A stretch of DNA of 64,000 nucleotides. It comes from Bacteroidia bacterium. GTDB lineage: Bacteria; Bacteroidota; Bacteroidia; Flavobacteriales; Flavobacteriaceae. The notes beneath the pieces were generated by a model that was given only the letters and a program-made list of their open reading frames with translations, made no database searches and had not been told where the DNA came from. The DNA is taken from assembly GCA_030427735.1 (NCBI GenBank), contig JAUIBP010000012.1, positions 44,937 to 108,936 of the forward strand. The letters run 5' to 3'. The position numbers were made by a program, and so were the translations under genes. Below are positions 44,032-50,297 of the stretch, one piece after another; within the stretch, counting starts at the first letter, position 1; every line of letters starts with the position of its first letter.

Positions 44032-44230
44032 GGTCTCAGTCGTTAGTTGAAGCTATGCACTTTTAGAGCAAGAGCTTGAGTTTCTATACATATTTTTACG
44101 CCACGAATGCACGAACATTTGACATAGATTTTATAGAAATATTCGTGTATTTGTGGCTAAAACGAACACAAATAATCGGACTTTCAGTCTGTTTTCAAAC
44201 CTATGGATTTCGAGTCTATAGGGGTTTAGT
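44032..44230 (+). repeat. ~200-bp structured interspersed repeat, copy 4 (tandem with copy 3)
   Basis: Begins GGTCTCAGTCGTTAG like copy 1, directly at the end of copy 3, and ends GGGGTTTAGT. It has GAAGCT as in copy 2. The last hairpin is degraded (TTTCGAGTC replaces CTTCCAGTC). Confidence 0.88.
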
Positions 44231-44400
44231 AAAATCTCCATTTATGCTGCTATATTTTTAATCGGTAGCTCAATATCTTTTTTTGTAAACCACACTGTAA
44301 CTCAGTGCTATTGTTAATTTTAAGTTGATGGTGAAAAATTAAATCCAGGGGTTGGGTTAATATCCTTCTAATTTACAGCGCTTTATCTTGGTAAGCAAAT

Positions 44401-44530
44401 GCTTGGCACCTCCTGACCGCACATGACTGCTTATGACTTAATATGACCTCTTGTGACACGTCCTGACACGTTATGACACTCTATGACACACTATGACCTG
44501 TTATGAACCCTCTTGACCGCTCCTGACACA
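44401..44530. repeat. 10-bp-phased TGAC tandem array (12 units plus one degenerate)
   Basis: TGAC starts at 44414, 44424, 44434 and so on every ten bases to 44524. Eleven of twelve units keep it exactly; the unit at 44504 has TGAA. A thirteenth, degenerate unit (TGGC at 44404) lies in register at the left end. The commonest unit is TTATGACAC followed by a variable base; flanking positions vary widely while the core and spacing do not. The unit is one helical turn. No ORF of note uses it. The preceding 170 bases (44231-44400) hold nothing I recognise. Confidence 0.93.
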
Positions 44531-44552
44531 AAAGTGCGATTTTTAAGGGGTT

Positions 44553-44592
44553 TTGTTCGAGTCTTGTTCGGGATTTGTTCGTCTCTCGCTCG
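44553..44592. repeat. 11-bp-phased TTGTTCG array
   Basis: TTGTTCG occurs at 44553, 44564 and 44575, exactly 11 bases apart. A degenerate fourth unit TCGCTCG lies in register at 44586. It begins 23 bases after the end of the TGAC array. Confidence 0.88.
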
Positions 44593-44635
44593 TACATATA
44601 TTTTAAAAATGGAGGTTTTTAAAACAAATCCCGAA
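44567..44635. repeat. Inverted repeat joining the 11-bp array to the downstream segment
   Basis: TTCGGGATTTGTT (44567-44579) and AACAAATCCCGAA (44623-44635) are perfect 13-base complements. The intervening 43 bases contain a further 9-bp perfect hairpin, TTTTAAAAA (44601-44609) and TTTTTAAAA (44616-44624). Confidence 0.8.
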
Positions 44636-44775
44636 GCACACTACAAGCACAGAGGTAGAATTGCTAGAAAAAGGGTATATTGTTGCAGGAAACAACTTTC
44701 TGGAATGGGGGTGTGAGGGAGATGTTAACTAATTAAAAAAAGAAGATAAATTATTGAACATATAAAAACTAACTA

Positions 44776-44872
44776 CAACCGCAATGCATATAATTCATTG
44801 CGGTTGAATTCCTAATCGGAATTCAATGCATTTTTACTATCTTCGGCTATGGCCGAAAGAATCCTCGTGGAT
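44776..44872. repeat. Cluster of four short hairpins upstream of a small ORF
   Basis: Four hairpins follow in series. CAACCGCAATG (44776-44786) pairs with CATTGCGGTTG (44796-44806). GAATTCC (44806-44812) pairs with GGAATTC (44818-44824). TTCGGC (44842-44847) pairs with GCCGAA (44852-44857). ATCC (44861-44864) pairs with GGAT (44869-44872). All perfect. They could form a structured RNA or be a mobile-element end; 44636-44775 shows nothing else. Confidence 0.65.
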
Positions 44873-44923
44873 TTTTATGTGTCGAAACGTAGCCAAACCA
44901 TTGGTAAACATTAAAATAATATC

Positions 44924-45193
44924 TTGAATTTAAAGAAACCACATTTGAAGTTACATAAAATAAATGACCAACTTGTACTTGATATTGACACATATGAGCT
45001 AACAGATATTATTGACGATTATTTAACAGAAGAAGGAGGTATTGTTTATGAATTCCTTCAAGAATTACCATCGGAAGAATATAGAACATTTCGACTATTC
45101 TTTAACGAGAAATGTTCCGAAACTCAATTAATACAGCTGCTAGAAAATTTTACGGATAACGAACTTATTGACATTGTAAAATTTCAATCATAA
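44924..45193 (+). CDS. Small acidic protein of unknown function (89 aa)
   Basis: The frame begins with TTG at 44924 (MNLKKPHLKLHKINDQL); there is no in-frame ATG near the start, so either TTG initiates or the true N-terminus is lost. The product is acidic in its second half (ELTDIIDDYLTEEGGIVYEFLQELPSEEYRTF, then NFTDNELIDIVKFQS), helical, and without signal peptide or membrane helix. No family is recognised. It stands alone in a repeat-filled region, after a cluster of hairpins, a setting typical of acquired or decaying genes. Confidence 0.5.
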   Translation: MNLKKPHLKLHKINDQLVLDIDTYELTDIIDDYLTEEGGIVYEFLQELPSEEYRTFRLFFNEKCSETQLIQLLENFTDNELIDIVKFQS

Positions 45194-45403
45194 TGTATAT
45201 TATGGATTGTGTAACATGTTTGAATTACCGTAAGGCTCTATTAATGACCTATGGATAAGTTTTAATAATAGGAAAATTGTATTCAATATTATATTGTTAG
45301 AAGTGTACAAACAAAATAAACATGTTGATCATTAAAAAATTCTTAACAAGAACTACGTTTATAAAATCTTATCAGAGACTATTGGATAAAAAGAGATATA
45401 TAA

Positions 45404-45438
45404 AGGCTTTCCTAGCGGTTTAGGAAAGCCTCTTTTTT
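45404..45438. terminator. Strong terminator beside the 194-aa gene
   Basis: AGGCTTTCCTA (45404-45414) pairs with TAGGAAAGCCT (45421-45431) around GCGGTT. T residues follow on the plus strand. It directly abuts the stop of the minus-strand gene at 45438 and can serve both directions. The gap 45194-45403 is otherwise empty. Confidence 0.88.
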
Positions 45439-46022
45439 TATATGAAATTTCCGTTACCGTCTAGATATACCTTTTTCTTTAAGGTATCTTTTTTAAGATG
45501 GATCTCGTATTCGGTTTGGTTTGCTTTGTTGTGCACGTGTTTAATCTCGCATATTTGAGACGTAATAGCCCAATCTGGATACGTTTTTAAAACCTTAGTG
45601 ATTATGTGGTTGGGAATGGCTACATCGGTATACCGCTCGAAAGTTTCCAGTACTTCGCCTTTGTTATTGTAGTATACATTAACATAACCGCTTTTGGTTT
45701 TCATTTTTATTTGGTATATGCCATCGTAATTATCGTTAAATACATCCGAATTTTCGATGTTGTATAAAGCAATTAAATTTTGAAACTTTCTTACGTATGT
45801 AGAATGTTCATGCACATTAGATAAGTTAATGTAGTTGGCATTAACTCCAGTGGTTTTTATGCCCGCACTACTTTTTTCTGCTAGCATAGCTTCCGAAATT
45901 CCTACTTCGTTTGGGCGGTTTAAAGCCAATCCGTTTTCTGTTGTTTTTATCTCTTGAATAACTTGACTGTGGCCAATAGAAAGAGATAGTAAACTTAGTG
46001 TGATAGTTAAAAGCGTTTTCAT
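45438..46022 (-). CDS. Secreted PepSY-like protein, paralogue 1
   Basis: 194 residues with a signal peptide (MKTLLTITLSLLSLSIGHSQ). It is homologous along its length to the 199-residue product at 46835-47434. Shared features are AGIKTTGVNANYIN (about residues 53-66), a YxxxFQN-x-x-AL(Y/F) stretch, YxxxGE/KVLxxxERFxxxAxPNxxIxxxxKxYPxW/Y (about 120-152) and a V-x-x-D-x-x-GNFI ending. The middle part, with a Y-Y/D-x-x-G turn followed by an amphipathic helix with PN, resembles the PepSY-like fold of small Bacteroidota periplasmic proteins. Function is unknown. It lies near an orphan response regulator. Confidence 0.78.
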   Translation of the reverse strand: MKTLLTITLSLLSLSIGHSQVIQEIKTTENGLALNRPNEVGISEAMLAEKSSAGIKTTGVNANYINLSNVHEHSTYVRKFQNLIALYNIENSDVFNDNYDGIYQIKMKTKSGYVNVYYNNKGEVLETFERYTDVAIPNHIITKVLKTYPDWAITSQICEIKHVHNKANQTEYEIHLKKDTLKKKVYLDGNGNFI

Positions 46023-46185
46023 GATGTTCTAGATTTAAATTAAACATTAAAGTCTTATTAAATGTAGAATCATTAATAGGGAAGGGCTAATATTTAGTAG
46101 TGGTTTTAAGATTGTACAACTTTTAAAGCGTTACAATTAAACTTTTAGGAAGTTTTTAAAGCTGTGCTGTTTAACCTGAAAATTA

Positions 46186-46223
46186 AAAAATGGCTTTACC
46201 GTTTTATAAGTAAAGCCATTTTT
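46186..46223 (-). terminator. Terminator of the 171-aa secreted protein gene
   Basis: A 14-bp perfect stem has arms AAAAATGGCTTTAC (46186-46199) and GTAAAGCCATTTTT (46210-46223) around a 10-base loop. It lies 24 bases beyond the stop at 46248. Symmetric, so bidirectional in principle. Confidence 0.9.
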
Positions 46224-46247
46224 CTCTAATACCCTTACCAAGATGTA

Positions 46248-46763
46248 TTAATACGATGTAATAGGATTTAGCATGGTTTCGGCATTAATCTTATCGGAAA
46301 ACATGCCTTTGTATGCATCAAAGTCAGATGGCAGATATTTGTGTGACTCCTCTTCGGTAAGCGGAGCATCATCTTGTTCTTCTGCAACCTCTAAAGCATT
46401 GGTGTCTACAATTGTAAATACAGCAAAGCTTTGAAAACCAGTGTCCGATTTGCCACCAACAGAGTTGGAGACTGCTTTGTTATAAGCTAATCCTTCGTTA
46501 TTCGGCTCCAACAAGTCGTAAGTCTCTGTAGTATTGCTAGAATACAACGTAGACTCGTACGCTATTGGTATTTCAACATCAGATTGAATTACAACATAAT
46601 CTGGCGTTTCTGGTTTGTGGTCTTTGGTTATGCTAAATACATTTTCTGCACCTGTAGTATAGTCATCCGATATCGTAATAGCCGTTTTCTTAGATGTCCA
46701 TTGCGCATTTACGCTGCATAGACAGAGTAAGAACATTACAGTTATTATTATATGGCGTGTCAT
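46248..46763 (-). CDS. Secreted protein of unknown function (171 aa)
   Basis: A signal peptide (MTRHIIITVMFLLCLCSVNAQ) is followed by an acidic, beta-prone mature part. It contains NEGLAYNKAVSNSVGGKSDTGFQSFAVFTIVDTN (about 88-121), then an acidic stretch EVAEEQDDAPLTEEESHKYLP (about 124-144). The GLAYNKA...K segment resembles the ETALAYTKSQQ / NGLALNRPNE stretch just before the conserved block of both flanking PepSY-like proteins. The three could therefore share an ancestor or module. No family is recognised. It lies between the two paralogues on the same strand but has its own terminator. Confidence 0.7.
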   Translation of the reverse strand: MTRHIIITVMFLLCLCSVNAQWTSKKTAITISDDYTTGAENVFSITKDHKPETPDYVVIQSDVEIPIAYESTLYSSNTTETYDLLEPNNEGLAYNKAVSNSVGGKSDTGFQSFAVFTIVDTNALEVAEEQDDAPLTEEESHKYLPSDFDAYKGMFSDKINAETMLNPITSY

Positions 46764-46834
46764 GATTATAATTTTTTACGTGTTAAAAGAGATAACGGTT
46801 ATACAAAAACAGGAGAATTATTATAATTCTAGTG

Positions 46835-47434
46835 TTATATAAAGTTGCCTTTATCGTCTACTTTAACCGTTTTTTTGTCTTTGCCATGAGAGATCATTAC
46901 CTTATATGTGGTATTGATGCCTTTGTTTTCGGCATAATTGATAGTGCATACATTGGCATCAAATCTGTAATTTGGGTATTGTTTCATAATACTTACAATT
47001 ACGGCATTTGGTAATGCAATGTTTTCGAAACGTTCTTTAGAGTAAATAATTTTACCCATATCGTCGTATCTCACACTCATGGTACTTCTTTTGCTGTCAA
47101 AAACAACATCGTACGAAGCAGCTTCGGAGTTGTCGTACACTTCGGTATTTGCTAAATCGAAAAGTGCTGCATTTTGCTGAGCAATTTTAACGTAAGTAGG
47201 GCTGTCTACTAAAAACGTGCTGTTTAAGTAATTGGCATTTACCCCTGTAGTTTTAATGGCCGTACTGTGGTATTTGGCCAGCATGGCATCTGCTTTTTGT
47301 TGGCTTTTAGTGTACGCCAAGGCAGTTTCGTCTTCGCTTGTTGGCAACGTATCTGTTGCGTTTTCTAAATCGGTTTGTGCATATATGCTTCCTGCTAGAA
47401 GTAAGCATACTGCTAAGGACATTACTCGTTTCAT
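46835..47434 (-). CDS. Secreted PepSY-like protein, paralogue 2
   Basis: 199 residues with signal peptide MKRVMSLAVCLLLAGSIYAQ. Like paralogue 1 it has AIKTTGVNANYLN (about 58-70), then TYVKIAQQNAALFDLANTEVYDN, YDDMGKIIYSKERFENIALPNAVIVSIMKQYPNY and the ending KKTVKVDDKGNFI. The strong retention of the I-K-T-T-G-V-N-A-N-Y block suggests a functional motif rather than drift. A consensus -7 box lies at 47473-47480. The function is unknown; PepSY-like periplasmic proteins are often targets of two-component systems, and the next gene across the divergent gap is a response regulator. Confidence 0.78.
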   Translation of the reverse strand: MKRVMSLAVCLLLAGSIYAQTDLENATDTLPTSEDETALAYTKSQQKADAMLAKYHSTAIKTTGVNANYLNSTFLVDSPTYVKIAQQNAALFDLANTEVYDNSEAASYDVVFDSKRSTMSVRYDDMGKIIYSKERFENIALPNAVIVSIMKQYPNYRFDANVCTINYAENKGINTTYKVMISHGKDKKTVKVDDKGNFI

Positions 47435-47472
47435 GATTTCTAAGTTTTTTGATTAATGAAATTGATGATAGT

Positions 47473-47480
47473 CAAAGTTA
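47473..47480 (-). promoter_or_regulatory. -7 box of PepSY-like paralogue 2
   Basis: On the minus strand 47480 to 47473 reads TAACTTTG, an exact TAnnTTTG, 39 bases before the start codon. Confidence 0.5.
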
Positions 47481-47878
47481 AATTAGAAAACCAGTTTTTT
47501 TAAGCGTGTTAGTACCAGATTTTTAAGAAAGCATTTTTACCTAAGTGTACCTACGTATTTTTTATTAAGTAAATATAAGATGCCTTGTTTTTTCGTATCT
47601 TAGTAAGGATGTTATAGTTAGTGCTAACTAACGCTTATTATTAACAGGTTGAATAATTTAAACAGACTTTTACTATTACAATAAAGATACAAATAGAACT
47701 AGTTGTTTGTAAGCGTGGAAGTCTCCTATTTAAGAAAGCGTATAAATACCTGATTAATAATTGTTAAAGGTTTGGTAAAGCGAAATAATCCTCAAAGAAA
47801 CTCAGTTTTTCGTCTTTTTTCTTCATTACTATAATAATATGTGTTAAATGTGTTATGTGAGTGTGAAATTGGTAATAA

Positions 47879-47895
47879 TTAACAGTTTCTGTTAA
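47879..47895. promoter_or_regulatory. Inverted repeat upstream of the response regulator
   Basis: TTAACAG (47879-47885) and CTGTTAA (47889-47895) are perfect complements with a 3-base spacer, 87 bases before the regulator start, in an AT-rich leader. It could be an operator. Apart from this and the -7 box, I see nothing in the 547-base gap from 47435 to 47981. Confidence 0.4.
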
Positions 47896-47981
47896 ATTGT
47901 TTTTAACTTTTTGTTAATTCGGTAACAGAATCGATAATTATAGTGTCTTTTATGTAACATTATACATTAAAACTTACTTCT

Positions 47982-48656
47982 ATGGGGCGGAAAATACATT
48001 TAGTTATTGCAGACGACGTTAGACTTTTTAGGAAAGGCATTCGGTTTTTATTAGAACGGGATGATGCTATTCAAGTCGATTTTGAAGCCAACAATGGGCT
48101 AGAATTAATAGCGTATTTAAGGGCTAACAAAGCGCAATTGCCCGATATAGTAGTAACAGATTTAGATATGCCCGAATTGAATGGCGTAGAAGCTGCTAAA
48201 TTGATTCACACCGAATTTCCTAGTTTAAAAGTCGTTGCCCTAACAGGGTATTTTTCCAAATCGTGTGTGTTAAATATGATTCATTTAGGCGCCTCGTGTT
48301 ATTTGCCAAAAAGCGCCTTGCCAGAAGATGTGGTTACTGCCATTAAAGAAGTGCACGAATTAGGGTTTTGTTATACCAACGAAGTTTTAAAATACATACA
48401 CGACGATCTGGCGAACAATAATGGGAAACCTGTAAAGTGCGATTTCGACGAATCGTATTTAACCTCTAGAGAGAAAGAAGTGTTACAGCTTATTTGTAAC
48501 CAATTAACAACTACCGAGATTGCCGATAAACTATGTATTAGCCCAAGAACTGTAGAAGGACACCGCAACAATTTACTTTTAAAAACCGAGTCTAAAAATG
48601 TGGCAGGGTTGGTGACCTATGCCATAAAAAATAATTTGTTAGACTTGTTGGCATAA
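47982..48656 (+). CDS. LuxR/NarL-type response regulator (orphan)
   Basis: 224 residues. The receiver domain spans 1-~125: acidic pocket Asp11-Asp12, phospho-acceptor Asp60 in VVTDLDMP, Thr88 in ALTGY, and Lys110 in CYLPKSAL. The C-terminal GerE/LuxR helix-turn-helix (SYLTSREKEVLQLICNQLTTTEIADKLCISPRTVEGHRNNLLLKTESKNV) covers ~157-206. No histidine kinase is nearby, so it is an orphan whose kinase is elsewhere. Candidate targets are the three secreted proteins on one side and the Spy-like gene on the other. A terminator overlaps its stop codon. Confidence 0.94.
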   Translation: MGRKIHLVIADDVRLFRKGIRFLLERDDAIQVDFEANNGLELIAYLRANKAQLPDIVVTDLDMPELNGVEAAKLIHTEFPSLKVVALTGYFSKSCVLNMIHLGASCYLPKSALPEDVVTAIKEVHELGFCYTNEVLKYIHDDLANNNGKPVKCDFDESYLTSREKEVLQLICNQLTTTEIADKLCISPRTVEGHRNNLLLKTESKNVAGLVTYAIKNNLLDLLA

Positions 48657-48687
48657 AAAAAGCAACCTTAAATAGATTGCTTTTTTT
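48655..48687. terminator. Terminator between response regulator and Spy-like gene
   Basis: AAAAAAAGCAA (48655-48665) pairs with TTGCTTTTTTT (48677-48687). It overlaps the regulator stop codon, lies five bases from the convergent stop at 48693, and can act both ways. Confidence 0.85.
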
Positions 48688-48692
48688 AGATA

Positions 48693-49199
48693 TTAAGAAC
48701 GTCTGTGTGTTCTAGGTTCTTGATTTGGATCTTGTTGAAAATGTCTTCGGTCTTTTCTGTTATTCATTCTGTCTTTGGCTTCATGTCTCTTGTTGGCCAT
48801 GTTTTCTACCCAAGCTGAATATTGATCGGATTTTAAAATAGACTTCATTTTACTTTTATAAGCAATTTGTGCATCTAACCTTGCTATCATGTGGTCGTAC
48901 TTGTCGTTTTCTGTAAGTTTTACACCCTTTTCTTTGTTGGCTTTAAACGTTTCGCGTTGTGTTTTACGCGCTTTGGCCTGATTTAAATTTAAGTTGTAAA
49001 TGTCTTTTTGTTGTGCGTCCGATAAATCTAAAGCGAGTGTCATTTTTTTTGTTTGTAACGTAGCCATCTGCTCGGGTGTAAAGTCGTGCATTGGTCGTTC
49101 TTTAGGACCTCTGTCGTGTCTTGGAGCATCATCTTTCTGGTCTTGTGCAAAAGCATTTAACGATAAAAATGCTAAAGCTAAAATCATTATTTTTTTCAT
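48693..49199 (-). CDS. Spy/CpxP-like periplasmic helical protein
   Basis: 168 residues. The signal peptide is MKKIMILALAFLSLNAFAQ. The mature protein is helical and very rich in K, R, D, E, H and M. FTPEQMATLQTKKMTLALDLSDAQQKDIYNLNLNQAKARK (about 41-80) follows the L-T-x-x-Q / L-x-L-S/T-x-x-Q pattern of LTxxQ (Spy/CpxP) proteins, and LKSDQYSAWVE (about 124-134) is the second such helix. It ends in a basic tail with many R and H residues. Such proteins act as ATP-independent periplasmic chaperones or stress sensors. It is convergent with the orphan response regulator, and that context suggests envelope stress. Confidence 0.75.
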   Translation of the reverse strand: MKKIMILALAFLSLNAFAQDQKDDAPRHDRGPKERPMHDFTPEQMATLQTKKMTLALDLSDAQQKDIYNLNLNQAKARKTQRETFKANKEKGVKLTENDKYDHMIARLDAQIAYKSKMKSILKSDQYSAWVENMANKRHEAKDRMNNRKDRRHFQQDPNQEPRTHRRS

Positions 49200-49349
49200 G
49201 TCTTATTTGTTAAAGTTGTAATTATAAGACGATGATGGTATTAAAAGGTTTAATGTTGTTGAATTTTTTAACAGGAAGTTAACGATAGTAAAAGTGTGTT
49301 TTAAAACTGAAAATGTTTGAAGAATCGCTTTGAAGCGTAGTGAATACTT

Positions 49350-50264
49350 TTATTTAAGTTTGAATTGGCCGACAAGTAATGCGTGATCGGAATTGGAGTG
49401 AAATTGTTTGTTCAGTTTTAATGGTTGCCACCTTTTATTCAGCCAAAACTGATCGATTTCTAATACAGGAAAAGCACTCGGCCAAGTGGCTGTTATGCCA
49501 TTATTATAACTATGGAAACTTTCGAATTCTGTATTAAAGGCCTTAAAGTAAGCACTCTCGTAAGGCGTGTTAAAATCGCCTATAACAAAGTCTATATTGT
49601 GTTTTTTTGCAATGCGATGAACCTTTTGCAAATCGGAATGTTTCGATTTAAACGGATTGGCCAAAAGATCGGTAATCAGCACCGTAATGCTATGATTTTG
49701 TATGGTAGTTGTTACAAAATTATATTTGCTACTTGCCGAAATGTCGCCATAAAGTACATGGTTAATAATGCCTTTAACAGCAATAATCATTTCGCCATTT
49801 AAGGCTTTAATTTGGTAGTCTGGGTAGTGTCTGGTAAAGGTTTCTAAATCGGATTTTGGTATGTTTTTGGCTTCAACCAAAACAATGATTTCTGGCTCTA
49901 AGGTCTTCATATTTTTAAAAATCAAATCCAAAGGTAACTGTTTCGGCCTTGCAATATTCCAATATAAAATAGCATGATTGTAAGCTGTTTCTGCCTTAAC
50001 TGTTTTGTCGTTTGTATAGTAATAATTAGTAAACCAAAATACGGCTAGTAAAATGTTGAGTCCTAGCAATATTATAAAAAGCGTTTTGTTTTTATAACAT
50101 ATACATTGCACAACAAAACCATAGGCTATAATAAAAAGTAAGGGACAGGCAAAAAAAATGAAAACAAATGGGGCAAACCTATCTTTAAAAATAAAGTGAA
50201 CGCTTAACAAAAAAGCATACCCTAAAATAAGGTATGCTTTGTATTTAAATAGGAGTGCCAACAT
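49350..50264 (-). CDS. Endonuclease/exonuclease/phosphatase (EEP) domain membrane protein
   Basis: 304 residues. Two or three hydrophobic helices at the N-terminus (about 8-26, 29-52 and 60-78) anchor it to the membrane. The rest is an EEP domain: ILVEAKN (about 131-137) with the metal-binding Glu, GLxNxxF-like segments, DFVIGDFNTPYES (about 223-235) with the catalytic D-x-N, and SNSDHALLVGQF near the end with the S-D-H motif. It is a phosphodiesterase or nuclease of unknown substrate. It starts 34 bases after the lysS stop on the same strand and is probably in its operon. Confidence 0.86.
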   Translation of the reverse strand: MLALLFKYKAYLILGYAFLLSVHFIFKDRFAPFVFIFFACPLLFIIAYGFVVQCICYKNKTLFIILLGLNILLAVFWFTNYYYTNDKTVKAETAYNHAILYWNIARPKQLPLDLIFKNMKTLEPEIIVLVEAKNIPKSDLETFTRHYPDYQIKALNGEMIIAVKGIINHVLYGDISASSKYNFVTTTIQNHSITVLITDLLANPFKSKHSDLQKVHRIAKKHNIDFVIGDFNTPYESAYFKAFNTEFESFHSYNNGITATWPSAFPVLEIDQFWLNKRWQPLKLNKQFHSNSDHALLVGQFKLK

Positions 50265-50297
50265 AAGTGTGTTGTCTTATTTAATAGACAGATTTAT

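Noticed and set aside
44076..44261. ORF of 61 codons within repeat copy 4
   Set aside because: Copies 1-3 do not keep this frame as an ORF, so it is chance.
44401..44530. Phased TGAC array as a CRISPR array
   Set aside because: The unit is 10 bp with no spacers between longer repeats, and no cas gene is in the window.
44513..44716. ORF of 67 codons on the plus strand
   Set aside because: It begins inside the TGAC array and runs through the 11-bp array and hairpin arms. The product has no recognisable domain, and the underlying DNA signal is better explained as non-coding.
45322..45423. 33-residue ORF (MLIIKKFLTRTTFIK...) on the plus strand
   Set aside because: It ends inside the hairpin terminator and has no features beyond being basic. 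A real small peptide cannot be excluded, but nothing supports it.
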